The notes beneath the pieces were generated by a model. The model made no database searches. It saw only the letters and a list, made by a program, of their open reading frames with translations, and was not told the DNA's origin. This document shows positions 36,811-45,108 of a stretch of DNA of 64,000 nucleotides, piece after piece (position 1 is the stretch's first letter; each line of letters starts with the position of its first letter). Source of the stretch: Avedoeria sp964651245. Its GTDB lineage: Bacteria; Chloroflexota; Anaerolineae; Epilineales; Epilineaceae. Where the stretch lies: NCBI GenBank assembly GCA_964651245.1, contig CAZYVI010000018.1, positions 1 through 64,000 on the forward strand. The letters run 5' to 3'. A program made the translations under genes and the position numbers.

Positions 36811-37943
36811 CGGCCTCGGATCGCGGCGGGGGCGCGGACGGCGTTCGCTGCGCCCCGTCCGCCCCGTTCCGCGCCGCCGCGCCCGACGCCGCCAGCCCGA
36901 CGGTCTCCGCCGGGCCGCCGCCCCGGCGCACGCTGCACGGCCTGCCGTGGCCGACGGACTGGGCGACGCTGTTCGGCCGGCCGGCCCCGCTGCTCGTCGA
37001 GATCGGCTTCGGCCGCGGCCACTATCTGATCGACCTGGCGGCGCGCCGCGGCGACGCGAACATCGTCGGCATCGAGATGTCGAACCGCTGCCTCGACGGC
37101 GTCGAGCGCGACGCGGCGCGGCGGGGGTTCGATCACCTCGTGGTCGTCCACGCCACGGGCCAGTCGGCCCTGGCCCATCTCTTCGCGCCGGCTTCGATCG
37201 ACACCCTGGTCATCCAGTTCCCGGACCCGTGGTTCAAGGCGCGCCACGCCCACCGGCGGCTGCTCGGCCCGGCCACCGTGGCGCTCATCGCCTCCCGCCT
37301 GGCGCCCGGCGGCACGCTGCTGGCCGCCACCGACGTCGCCGACTACGCCGCGGCGATCGACGCCGTGCTCGCGGCGCAGCGCGGACTGCGCAACGCGCTG
37401 TCGGCGGGCGCGCCGTGGTCGCCGGTGCGGTTCGAGGGCGTGGCCACGAAGTACGAGCGGTTCGGGCTGGCGGCCGGCCGCCCGTGCGCCTATTTCCGCT
37501 ACGAGCGGACCGCCGAAGCGGTGCCGGACCCGCCGGTGATCACGGAGTACGCCATGCCGCACGTCGCGCTGCGCACCGCCACCGCCTCGCCCGCCGCCGC
37601 CGCCGCCGCGTTCCGCCCGCGCCGGCTGGCGGCCGCGGACCGCCACGTCCACCTCCAGGCCGCCTATGCCGGGCTGGCCGGCCTCCTCGTCGACGCCGTC
37701 ATCGCCGAGCCCACGATCGAGCAGCACGTGGCGATCGCCGTCCACGCCCGCGCCGACGGCGCCTGGGTCGTGTCGCTCGCCACGATCGGCCAGCCGCGGG
37801 CCACGCTGGGCTGCCACCTGGCCGTGGCGCTCGTCGGGCGCTGGCTGCTCGACACCGTCGCCGACGCGGTGCCCGTGCCCGGCTCGCTGAGCCTCGACCC
37901 GCTGGCACGCCAGGTGTTGGACGCGGGCCCGGAGCGCGGCTGA
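36807..37943 (+). CDS. trmB: tRNA (guanine-N7)-methyltransferase TrmB with C-terminal extension
   Basis: Methylates G46 of tRNA using SAM. Core motifs are VEIGFGRGHYLIDLA (SAM site), VGIEMSNRCL, and QFPDPWFKARHAHRRLL, the catalytic region. The family is usually 210-250 residues; this protein has 378. About 45 extra residues lie at the N-terminus and about 134 at the C-terminus, from ITEYAMPHVALR to the end. The extension has no recognised domain but reads as folded (AVALVGRWLLDTVADAVPVPG). No stop separates it from the core. The GTG start overlaps the peptidase gene's stop. Confidence 0.88.
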   Translation: MTASDRGGGADGVRCAPSAPFRAAAPDAASPTVSAGPPPRRTLHGLPWPTDWATLFGRPAPLLVEIGFGRGHYLIDLAARRGDANIVGIEMSNRCLDGVERDAARRGFDHLVVVHATGQSALAHLFAPASIDTLVIQFPDPWFKARHAHRRLLGPATVALIASRLAPGGTLLAATDVADYAAAIDAVLAAQRGLRNALSAGAPWSPVRFEGVATKYERFGLAAGRPCAYFRYERTAEAVPDPPVITEYAMPHVALRTATASPAAAAAAFRPRRLAAADRHVHLQAAYAGLAGLLVDAVIAEPTIEQHVAIAVHARADGAWVVSLATIGQPRATLGCHLAVALVGRWLLDTVADAVPVPGSLSLDPLARQVLDAGPERG

Positions 37944-37996
37944 CGACGTCGGGCCGTGCCCGCACCGCGTCGTTCCCACGCACCGTCCCGATGGCG

Positions 37997-39700
37997 CTAG
38001 CCGCGCCGTCCCCACCGCAGCCAGCGCGCAAGCCGCGCCCGCGGCACGATGCCCAAGGCCAGCGCCGCGGCGCCGTAACTGAGCGCGCCCGCGACGCCCG
38101 GCACGGCCAGGCGCACCAGCCCGTCGCCGAGCGGGCCGCGCAGTACGGGGACGTCGATCGGCGTCGCCGGCAGCGCGGCGCCCGCCGCGGCCATCGCGGC
38201 GGCCATCGCCGCGCCGGCGGCCGCGGCGCGCGCCAGCGCCGTCGCCAGCTGCCGACCCTCGATGCCGCCGAGCCGGCGCCGCATCCACCACAGCGCGACG
38301 ACGACTTCGCCGCTCACCGCCACCGAGTTGGCGAGGGCGATCCCGGCGACGGCGGCGTCGCGGCCGAGCCCGGCGGCGGCCGCGGCCGCGGTCAGGCCGA
38401 CGGCCAGCGCGATGTTCACCGCCATCGTGCCCAGCGCGATGACGAGCGGGGTGCGCGTGTCCTGCTGGGCGTAGTAGAGCCGGGCCGCCACCTCGAGCGT
38501 GACGTGGCCCAACAGGCCCAGCGCGAACATGCGCAGCGCGGCCGCGGTAAGGGCCGCGGCCTCGGCGTCGAATCGGCCGGTCTGGAGGAGGACCTGGACC
38601 GTCGGGCCGGCCAGCATCGTCAGCGCGACCGCCGCCGGAACCGTTGCCGCGGTCATCGCGGCGAGCGTGTCGGCGGCCGTCCGGCGCAGCTCGGCGCGCC
38701 GGCCGCGCGCGGCCAGCTCGGCGAGGGTGGGGAACGCGGCCGTCCCGACCGCCGTGCCGAGGATGGACTGCGGCATCTGGCTGATGATCCAGCCGTAGTT
38801 GAGCGCCGACAGCGCGCCCTCGCCCGCCGCCGACGCCAAGCGCGTGTTGGCTACGAAGACCGCCTGGACCGCACCCAGCGACAGCATCCGCGGCCACAGC
38901 AGCGCCGCCACGCGCCGCACCCGCGCGTCGCCCAGCGCCAGCACCGGCCGCCAGCGCCAGCCGCGCCGCCACAGCGGCGGCAGCTTCACCGCCAGGTGCA
39001 GCGCCGCGCCCGCCACGACGCCCCACGCCAGGCCGTCGATGCCGAGCCGCGGCGAGAGCCAGACGGCGCCGCCGATGATGCCGAGGTTGTAGACGACCGT
39101 CGCCAGGGCCGGGGTGAGGAAGTGCTGGAAGGCGTTCAGGATCCCGAACTGGAGGCCCGACACGGCGAAGATGAGCGTCGAGGCCAGCACGATCCGCATC
39201 AGCCGCGCCGTGAGCAGCTGCTGCGCCGCCGGGACGTCGGGCGTGAGCAGGCGCGCCAGCGGCTCGGCCGCGACGAACGCGGCCGCCGCCGCCACCGCCG
39301 TGGCCGCCACGACGAGGTTCGTGACGCCGTTGGCCAGCCGCCAGGCGCCGTCGCGGTCGTCGTCGGCCAGGGCGGCCGCGAACACGGGCAGGAACGCGCT
39401 GACAAGCGCCCCGCCGGCGAAGAGCGTGAACAGCAGATCCGGCACCCGGAACGCGGCGACGTAGGCGTCATAGTCGGCCGAGATCCCGAAGCGGGCGCCG
39501 ATCACCCGTTCGCGCCACAGCCCGACCAGCTTGGCCGCCAGGAACAGCGCCGCGATCAGCGTCGACGCGCGCGCGATCCGCCGCCCGGCGCCCGCGTCGG
39601 CGCGCTCGGCCGCGCCGCCGGACGGCGGTCCGCCGCCGGGGCGAGCGGCGGCGGGCGGGTCGACGGTGTCGGCGCCGTCGGCGGGGCGCGGGTCGGGCAT
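37997..39700 (-). CDS. murJ: lipid II flippase MurJ
   Basis: Flips the peptidoglycan precursor lipid II across the inner membrane. The 567 residues show the MOP-superfamily start STLIAALFLAAKLVGLWRERVI, then ARFGISADYDAYVAAFRVPDLLF, and 13-14 hydrophobic segments. QDTRTPLVIALGTMAVNIAL is a typical MurJ motif. A Gly/Pro/Ala-rich cytoplasmic N-terminus of about 45 residues precedes the first helix. The ATG at 39700 is chosen; upstream codons lie in the divergent cysteine synthase promoter. Confidence 0.93.
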   Translation of the reverse strand: MPDPRPADGADTVDPPAAARPGGGPPSGGAAERADAGAGRRIARASTLIAALFLAAKLVGLWRERVIGARFGISADYDAYVAAFRVPDLLFTLFAGGALVSAFLPVFAAALADDDRDGAWRLANGVTNLVVAATAVAAAAAFVAAEPLARLLTPDVPAAQQLLTARLMRIVLASTLIFAVSGLQFGILNAFQHFLTPALATVVYNLGIIGGAVWLSPRLGIDGLAWGVVAGAALHLAVKLPPLWRRGWRWRPVLALGDARVRRVAALLWPRMLSLGAVQAVFVANTRLASAAGEGALSALNYGWIISQMPQSILGTAVGTAAFPTLAELAARGRRAELRRTAADTLAAMTAATVPAAVALTMLAGPTVQVLLQTGRFDAEAAALTAAALRMFALGLLGHVTLEVAARLYYAQQDTRTPLVIALGTMAVNIALAVGLTAAAAAAGLGRDAAVAGIALANSVAVSGEVVVALWWMRRRLGGIEGRQLATALARAAAAGAAMAAAMAAAGAALPATPIDVPVLRGPLGDGLVRLAVPGVAGALSYGAAALALGIVPRARLARWLRWGRRG

Positions 39701-39706
39701 CGCGGC

Positions 39707-39712
39707 AGCATA
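39707..39712 (-). promoter_or_regulatory. -10 of murJ, leaderless geometry
   Basis: Minus strand TATGCT ends six bases before the murJ ATG, so the transcript should begin at or next to the start codon. The -35 (TTTTGG region) is weak. Confidence 0.4.
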
Positions 39713-39721
39713 GCGCAGCTC

Positions 39722-39751
39722 TTGACCGGCCAAAAGCGCGGATGCTAACGT
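39722..39751 (+). promoter_or_regulatory. promoter of the cysteine/cystathionine synthase operon
   Basis: TTGACC (39722-39727), 18-base spacer ending in TGC, TAACGT (39746-39751). The GTG start is 30 bases further, with GGAG seven bases before it. Confidence 0.6.
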
Positions 39752-39781
39752 CAACCGACCGTCCCCCCCAGGAGCCGCTCC

Positions 39782-41254
39782 GTGGACCCCACGCCCGCCG
39801 CGCCGACCACACCGGCGCCGCCCGCCGCGCTGCCCGGCGTCGTCGACAGCCTGCTCGACACGATCGGCGGCACGCCGTTGGTGCGGCTGACGCACGTCAT
39901 CGACGGCGCAGCGCCCCAGGTGCTGGCCAAGGTCGAGTTCTTCAATCCCGGCGGCTCGGTGAAGGACCGCATCGGCCTGGGGATGATCGAGGCCGCCGAA
40001 CGCGACGGCCGGCTCCAGCCCGGCGGTACGATCGTCGAGTGCACCTCGGGCAACACCGGGGTCGGGCTGGCCATGGCGGCGGCCCTCAAGGGCTACCGCG
40101 CCGTGTTCACGATGCCCGACAAGATGTCCGACGAGAAGATCCGCGTCCTGCGCGCCTTCGGCGCCCAGGTGGTGGTCACGCCGACCGCCGTCGAGCCCGA
40201 CGACCCGCGCTCCTACTACTCGGTGGCCCGGCGCATCGCCGCCGAGACGCCCGGCGCGGTCCTCGTCGACCAATACAGCAACCCGGCCAACCCGGCGGCG
40301 CACTACGCCTCGACCGGCCCCGAGATCTGGGCGCAGACCGGCGGCCGGATCACCCACTTCATCTGCACGATCGGCACCGGGGGCACGATCACCGGCACCG
40401 GACGCTATCTCAAGGAACGCAATCCGGCCGTGCAGGTCGTGGGCGTCGACCCGGTCGGCTCCATCCTGCACGACTACTTCTACACCGGCGTCGTCACCCC
40501 GGCGCACACGTACGCCGTCGAGGGGATCGGCGAGGACTTCATCCCCAGCGTCTACGACTTCGATGTGATCGACGACATCGTCCAGGTCACGGACGGCGAG
40601 TCGTTCCGCATGGCGCGCCGGCTGGTGCGCGAGGAGGGGATGTTCGTCGGCGGCTCGTGCGGCAGCGCCGTCGCCGGGGCGCTGGCGTACGTGCGCGACC
40701 GCGCGCTCGGGCCGGATGCCGTCGTCGTCGTCCTCCTGCCCGACAGCGGCTCGCGCTACCTGTCGAAGCTGTTCAACGACGACTGGCTGCGCGAGAACGG
40801 CTTCGCGATGGGCGAGCGGGTGCGCGGCCAGGTGGCCGACGTCCTGGCCCATCGCGGCCCGGGCGCGGTCGTGTCGGTGGCGCCCGACACGACGCTGGCG
40901 GCGGCGATCGCGCTCATGCAGGCCCACGGCATCTCGCAGCTGCCGGTCGTCGACGCCGGCGGCGACGTCGTCGGCGTGGTCGGCGAGCGCGACGTGCTGG
41001 CGGCGATGTTCGACCCCCGCCGCGCCGCGGCCGTCGACGACGCCGTGGCCGCGCTGGCGTCGAACCGCCTCGCCGTCGTCGAGCCAGGCACGACGCTCTC
41101 GGTCCTGGGCCGCATCTTCGCCGACACCGACCTGGCGGTCGTCCGCTCCGGCGCCGAGCTGCTGGGCGTGCTGACGAAGATCGACCTCATCGCCTTCCTG
41201 ACCGATAGCGCCGGCCGCGACGACGCGCTGGCCGCCGGCGGCGGTGGCGGATGA
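39782..41254 (+). CDS. cystathionine beta-synthase/cysteine synthase with two CBS domains
   Basis: PLP-dependent beta-replacement enzyme making cysteine or cystathionine from an activated serine. The 490 residues hold the PLP lysine in NPGGSVKDRIGLGM, CTSGNTGVGLAMAAALKGY, and the phosphate loop GTGGTITGTGRYL. From about residue 360 two CBS domains follow (ISQLPVVDAGGDVVGVVGERDVL and DLAVVRSGAELLGVLTKIDLIAFL), as in eukaryotic CBS, giving likely allosteric control by an adenosine ligand. The stop overlaps the ATG of the serine-kinase-like gene (ATGA). Whether serine, O-acetylserine or O-phosphoserine is the substrate is open; the neighbour favours O-phosphoserine. Confidence 0.9.
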   Translation: MDPTPAAPTTPAPPAALPGVVDSLLDTIGGTPLVRLTHVIDGAAPQVLAKVEFFNPGGSVKDRIGLGMIEAAERDGRLQPGGTIVECTSGNTGVGLAMAAALKGYRAVFTMPDKMSDEKIRVLRAFGAQVVVTPTAVEPDDPRSYYSVARRIAAETPGAVLVDQYSNPANPAAHYASTGPEIWAQTGGRITHFICTIGTGGTITGTGRYLKERNPAVQVVGVDPVGSILHDYFYTGVVTPAHTYAVEGIGEDFIPSVYDFDVIDDIVQVTDGESFRMARRLVREEGMFVGGSCGSAVAGALAYVRDRALGPDAVVVVLLPDSGSRYLSKLFNDDWLRENGFAMGERVRGQVADVLAHRGPGAVVSVAPDTTLAAAIALMQAHGISQLPVVDAGGDVVGVVGERDVLAAMFDPRRAAAVDDAVAALASNRLAVVEPGTTLSVLGRIFADTDLAVVRSGAELLGVLTKIDLIAFLTDSAGRDDALAAGGGGG

Positions 41255-42081
41255 CCGGCGACGCCCACGGCCTGCCGGATCTACGGATCGTCGAGCTCGC
41301 GCGGATCCACCCCCACGAGGACTTCGACGAGCGCCGCATCGTCAACCTCGCCGAGCGACTCGTCCGCGAGGGTATGCTCAAGGACCCGCCGATCGTCGCC
41401 CCGCTGGGTGACGGCGACTTCGTCGTCCTCGACGGCGCCAACCGCACCAGCGCCCTCAAGCACCTGGGCTACCGCGACGCGCTCGTCCAGCACGTCGACT
41501 ACGCCGGCGTGTCGCTCTCGACGTGGCACCACCTCGTGGTCGGGCTGCCGGCCGAGATGATCGCCGCCGGCCTCGATGCCGTGCCGGGGCTCCAGATCGA
41601 CCCGACGACGCTCGCCGATGCCCGCGAGGCGCTCTCGGCCCGCGACGCCGTCGCCTACGTGATGCGCACCGACGGCACCGTCGCCACGCTGAACGGCGGC
41701 GACGACCTCGTCGCCCGGGCCGAGCTGCTGCGACGCGTCGTCTCGGTCTACAATGGCCGCGCCGACATCCACCGCGTCCGCGCCACCGACCTCGCCAGCG
41801 TCGCCGACCACTACGACGGCGTCGGGGCGCTCGTCGTCTTCCCGGCGTTCGGGCCGGACGACATCCTCGAGCTCGTGCGCCGCGGCGGCGCGCTGCCGAG
41901 CGGCATCTCGCGCCACGTCATTCCGGGCCGCGCCCTGCGGGTCAACTTCCCGATGGGCGACCTGGCCGACGAGGCCCCGCGCGACGTCAAGAACCGCCAC
42001 CTGGACGAGTGGATCCGCCGCAAGCGCCAGGCCAACCAGATCCGGTCCTATGACGAGCCGACCGTCCTCTACGACGAGTGA
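41251..42081 (+). CDS. ParB-fold protein resembling free serine kinases SerK/SbnI
   Basis: A 276-residue protein with an N-terminal ParB/sulfiredoxin-like domain: VELARIHPHEDFDERRI, where the Glu matches the catalytic position of SerK, then VREGMLKDPPIV and VLDGANRTSALKHLGY (phosphate-binding box). The remaining 190 residues have the alpha/beta character of SbnI and SerK rather than a DNA-binding HTH. SerK of Thermococcus and SbnI of Staphylococcus phosphorylate free serine, feeding O-phosphoserine to a neighbouring cysteine-synthase-like enzyme. Coupled here to exactly such an enzyme, the same role is inferred. A chromosome-partition role is unlikely. Confidence 0.75.
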   Translation: MTGDAHGLPDLRIVELARIHPHEDFDERRIVNLAERLVREGMLKDPPIVAPLGDGDFVVLDGANRTSALKHLGYRDALVQHVDYAGVSLSTWHHLVVGLPAEMIAAGLDAVPGLQIDPTTLADAREALSARDAVAYVMRTDGTVATLNGGDDLVARAELLRRVVSVYNGRADIHRVRATDLASVADHYDGVGALVVFPAFGPDDILELVRRGGALPSGISRHVIPGRALRVNFPMGDLADEAPRDVKNRHLDEWIRRKRQANQIRSYDEPTVLYDE

Positions 42082-42113
42082 GCCGCCACCACAGCGGCTC
42101 GGGAGGTAGCACG

Positions 42114-42461
42114 ATGTCCGACACGCCGACCGCCACGGATGCCGCGGCGGACGCCGCCGAGCAGGCCGCGCTCGAGTCCGAGATCCGCGAGGCGCTGCGG
42201 CGCGTCGTGGACCCCGAGATCAACATCGACGTCGTCACGCTGGGCCTGATCCGGGCGGTGGTCTTCCACCCGGCCGAGACCGAGGTCCAGATGATCCTGA
42301 CCACGCCGTTCTGCCCCTACGCCGGGTCGCTGATCCAGCAGGTCAAGGACACGACGCGCTTCGTGACCGGCCACGACGCGCGGGTGACGCTGCTGGACAC
42401 CCCGCCGTGGTCGCCCGACCTCATGGAGGGCGGCGACTGGGGCGAGTGGGGGCTCATCTAG
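42114..42461 (+). CDS. MIP18/DUF59-family iron-sulfur assembly protein (SufT/PaaD-like)
   Basis: A 115-residue cytosolic protein of the MIP18 family, linked to maturation of iron-sulfur proteins. After an Ala-rich start it shows the family motifs VVDPEINIDVVTLGLI, QMILTTPFCPYAGSL (with the conserved Cys) and VTLLDTPPWSPDLM. GGGAGGT lies seven bases before the ATG. It follows the serine-kinase-like gene by 32 bases and probably shares the transcript; sulfur supply by the upstream cysteine synthase is a possible link. Confidence 0.88.
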   Translation: MSDTPTATDAAADAAEQAALESEIREALRRVVDPEINIDVVTLGLIRAVVFHPAETEVQMILTTPFCPYAGSLIQQVKDTTRFVTGHDARVTLLDTPPWSPDLMEGGDWGEWGLI

Positions 42462-42484
42462 GTATCGGTTGGGCCGGTCGCTGC

Positions 42485-43525
42485 CTAGCGGTCGCGCGCG
42501 ACCGCCTGCCGGCCGAACGCCGTCAGCCCGCGGCGCGACCGGTCGTCGATCGGCACGCCGTCGAGCGCGGCCGCGGCCGCCTCGACCAGCCCCTGGGCGA
42601 CCCGGCGACAGGCGTCGGCGACGCCGGCGGCGGCCATCGCGTCGGCCAGCCCGGCCGCGGCGGCGGCGTCCACCGGCTCGGCCGCCAGCACCGCCGCCAC
42701 CCGCTCGGCCAGCCGCGGGTCGCGCGCCGCCAGCAGCACCGCCAGGCTCTTCTTGCGCCGCACGAGGTCGTGTCCGACCGGCTTGCCGGTGCGCTGCGGA
42801 TCGCCCCAGAGGCCCAGGATGTCGTCCTGCAGCTGGAACGCGGCGCCGACGTGCCGCCCCCATGCCCCCAACGCCGCTGCCGTCGCCGCGTCGGCGCCGG
42901 CGCCGCGCGCGCCGAGCTCGACGGACGCGCCGAGCAGGGCGCCGGTCTTGCCGTCGATCATCGCGCGGTGGTCGTCGACGGACACCGCCGCAGGCGGGGC
43001 GGCCTCGAACGCCAGGTCGAGCGCCTGGCCTTCGGCCAGCCGGACGCAGGCCCGGTCGTAGATCGCGGCCAGCGCCAGGCGCGTCTCGGCGGTGAGCGGC
43101 GCCGCCATCAGCACCTCGCGCGCCAGCGCGAACAGCGCGTCGCCGGCGTTGAGGGCCTGGGCGACGCCGACCTGGCGCCACAGCGTCGGGCGGCCGCGCC
43201 GGACCGTGTCGCCGTCCTCGATGTCGTCGTGGACGAGCGAGAACTCGTGCGTGAGCTCGACCGCGGCGGCGATGTCGATCGCCGCCGGATGGTCGGCCGG
43301 CCCACCGACCGCCGACCAGGCCACCAGCGCGAGCCGGGGTCGGATGCCCTTTGCGCTCTCGGCGCGCAGGTCGGCGCCGCCATCCGGCCAGCCCAAGTGG
43401 TCGCGCAGCCAGGCGTAGAGCAGCGGGGCCGCGCTGTCGCCCGGCGAGACGGCGCGGCGCATCCGCGCGTGCACCGCCGCCAGCGGCACCGCCGTCACGT
43501 CGAGGTCGCCGGGCATCGCCGTCAT
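42485..43525 (-). CDS. polyprenyl diphosphate synthase (geranylgeranyl/farnesyl type)
   Basis: Condenses isopentenyl diphosphate with allylic diphosphates to longer prenyl chains. The 346 residues contain GKGIRPRLAL-like SAKGIRPRLALVAW, the first Asp-rich motif HDDIEDGDTVRRGRPTLW and the second QDDILGLWGD, plus GKPVGHDLVRRKKSL. Chain length cannot be fixed from sequence alone. The ATG overlaps the stop of the isomerase gene (ATGA), placing supply and use of isoprenoid units in one operon. Confidence 0.93.
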   Translation of the reverse strand: MTAMPGDLDVTAVPLAAVHARMRRAVSPGDSAAPLLYAWLRDHLGWPDGGADLRAESAKGIRPRLALVAWSAVGGPADHPAAIDIAAAVELTHEFSLVHDDIEDGDTVRRGRPTLWRQVGVAQALNAGDALFALAREVLMAAPLTAETRLALAAIYDRACVRLAEGQALDLAFEAAPPAAVSVDDHRAMIDGKTGALLGASVELGARGAGADAATAAALGAWGRHVGAAFQLQDDILGLWGDPQRTGKPVGHDLVRRKKSLAVLLAARDPRLAERVAAVLAAEPVDAAAAAGLADAMAAAGVADACRRVAQGLVEAAAAALDGVPIDDRSRRGLTAFGRQAVARDR

Positions 43526-44553
43526 CGGTCGCGGCGGATCAGCGCCGGGTGGCCCGCCAGCGCGGCGATGTCGGGGGCGCCGATGGCGAACATCGCCACC
43601 GCCAGCGTGCGCCGCAGGCCTTCCAGCGCCTCGACGACCGCGTCGTCCTCGGCCGCGCGCAGCAGGGGCCCGGCCAGCCCGACCAGCGTCGCTCCGAGGG
43701 CAACGGCCTTGGCCACGTCGACTCCGTCGCGGATGCCGCCGCTGGCGATCACGGGCACGCCCGGCACGGCGGCGCGGACGGCCACCAGGCTCTCGGCCGT
43801 CGTCAGGCCCCAGTCGGCGAACGCGGCGGCGACCGCCCGGTCGCCGGCGGTCCTGGCGCGGTGCATCTCCACCTGGCTCCAGCTCGTGCCGCCGGCACCG
43901 GCGACGTCGATCGCCGCCACGCCGGCGTCGACCAGCCGGCGCGCGGTGGCGCCGCTGATCCCCCAGCCGACCTCCTTGGCCACGACCGGCACGTCGAGCG
44001 CCCGCGCCACCGCTTCGATGCGGCCCAGCAGCCCCGCCCAAGCGGTGTCGCCCTCCGGTTGGACGGCTTCCTGGACGGCGTTGAGGTGGAGGATCAGCGC
44101 GTCGGCGCCGATCATGTCGACGGCCCGGCGACAGGCGTCGACCCCGTAGCCGGTGTTGAGCTGCGCCGCGCCGAGGTTGGCCAGCAGCACGATGTCCGGG
44201 GCCACGTCGCGCACCCGGAACGTCGACGCCAGCGCCGGATCCTCGAGCGCCGCCCGCTGCGACCCGACGCCCATCGCCACGCCGCACGCCTGCGCCGCCG
44301 CCGCAAGCCGCTGGTTCAGGGCGGCTACCGCGGCGGCGCCGCCGGTCATCGACGAGATCAGGATCGGGCTGCGCAGCGCCCGCCCGAGCCACGACGTGGC
44401 GGTCGATACCTCGGCCAGGTCGAGGTCGGGCAACGCCTCGGGCACGAAGGCGAAGCGCTCGAGCCCGTTCGACTGCGCGCCCGCGACGTCGTGGCGGAGG
44501 TTGATCTCGACGTGGTCGCGCTTGCGCGCCGGCGTGTCGTGGTCGTGGGTCAT
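43522..44553 (-). CDS. fni: type 2 isopentenyl-diphosphate delta-isomerase
   Basis: FMN- and NAD(P)H-dependent interconversion of isopentenyl and dimethylallyl diphosphate. The 343 residues show RKRDHVEINL at the N-terminus, SSMTGG, GVGSQRAALEDP, LILHLNAVQEAVQPEGDT with catalytic Gln and metal Glu, VVAKEVGWGIS, and IDVAGAGGTSW. Type 2 isomerase is typical of archaea, Firmicutes and Chloroflexota. First gene of a two-gene operon with the prenyl synthase; divergent from acpP. Confidence 0.95.
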   Translation of the reverse strand: MTHDHDTPARKRDHVEINLRHDVAGAQSNGLERFAFVPEALPDLDLAEVSTATSWLGRALRSPILISSMTGGAAAVAALNQRLAAAAQACGVAMGVGSQRAALEDPALASTFRVRDVAPDIVLLANLGAAQLNTGYGVDACRRAVDMIGADALILHLNAVQEAVQPEGDTAWAGLLGRIEAVARALDVPVVAKEVGWGISGATARRLVDAGVAAIDVAGAGGTSWSQVEMHRARTAGDRAVAAAFADWGLTTAESLVAVRAAVPGVPVIASGGIRDGVDVAKAVALGATLVGLAGPLLRAAEDDAVVEALEGLRRTLAVAMFAIGAPDIAALAGHPALIRRDR

Positions 44554-44731
44554 CGTCCGGCCTGGGAGGGCGCACGCGCGGGGCGGCGCGGGTGGTCGCG
44601 TCGCCGGCGCGTGCGGGCTGCGCGGCGAATGGTGCGGGCGCGCCGCACCGTCGGTCAAGGCCGACGCCGCGGTCGTCGCGCACGGGCGCCGCGCGGGGTC
44701 GGCGCGGTGATCGGCGCGACAGCCCAAACGA

Positions 44732-44760
44732 TTGACCGGCCCGCAGGGCCGGCGTATAGT
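44732..44760 (+). promoter_or_regulatory. near-consensus promoter of acpP
   Basis: TTGACC (44732-44737), exactly 17 bases, TATAGT (44755-44760). It is the best-formed promoter in the window, fitting a highly expressed gene. The leader would be about 67 bases with two GGAGG runs (44821-44825 and 44829-44833). The rest of the 281-base divergent gap holds nothing else recognisable. Confidence 0.8.
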
Positions 44761-44834
44761 GTCGCGCCGCGCCCGACCTGGCGCGCGCCGCGGCCCACGG
44801 CGGCCGTGCGATGATTGGCAGGAGGAATGGAGGC

Positions 44835-45089
44835 ATGGTGACCGCTGAGGAGACGTTCGCCCGGGTGAGCGACATCATCGTCGAGAACCTGGGCGTCGAG
44901 GCCGCGCAGATCACGATGGACACCCACTTTCGCGACGATCTCGACGCTGACTCGCTCGACCTCGCCGAGCTCATCATGGAGTTCGAGGAGAAGTTCAACG
45001 TCGGCGACATCAGCGAAGACGACGCGATGAAGATCCAGACCGTCGGCGACGCCGTCAACTACCTCACCAACGCGCTCAACAACGCCTAG
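44835..45089 (+). CDS. acpP: acyl carrier protein
   Basis: Carries growing acyl chains on 4'-phosphopantetheine. The 84 residues hold the attachment site DDLDADSLDLAELIMEFEE with Ser at DSLD, and the acidic helix II typical of the family. The final VGDAVNYLTNAL matches helix IV. Base composition is less extreme than in its neighbours. It is away from other fatty-acid synthesis genes; the hydantoinase gene follows after 19 bases. Confidence 0.97.
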   Translation: MVTAEETFARVSDIIVENLGVEAAQITMDTHFRDDLDADSLDLAELIMEFEEKFNVGDISEDDAMKIQTVGDAVNYLTNALNNA

Positions 45090-45108
45090 TCGCGCGCCGC
45101 GGCGGCCG

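Noticed and set aside
37553..37943. A separate gene for the C-terminal part of TrmB
   Set aside because: There is no stop codon, Shine-Dalgarno sequence or promoter between the core and the extension; one continuous frame is simpler.
41251..42081. Chromosome-partition protein ParB
   Set aside because: It lacks an HTH domain and the ParB CTPase GERR motif, has no parA or parS nearby, and is coupled to a cysteine synthase gene.
44653..44658. Minus-strand TTGACC as -35 of the isomerase gene
   Set aside because: No TA-containing -10 lies 15-19 bases downstream; the best match (CCATTC) is at 21 bases.
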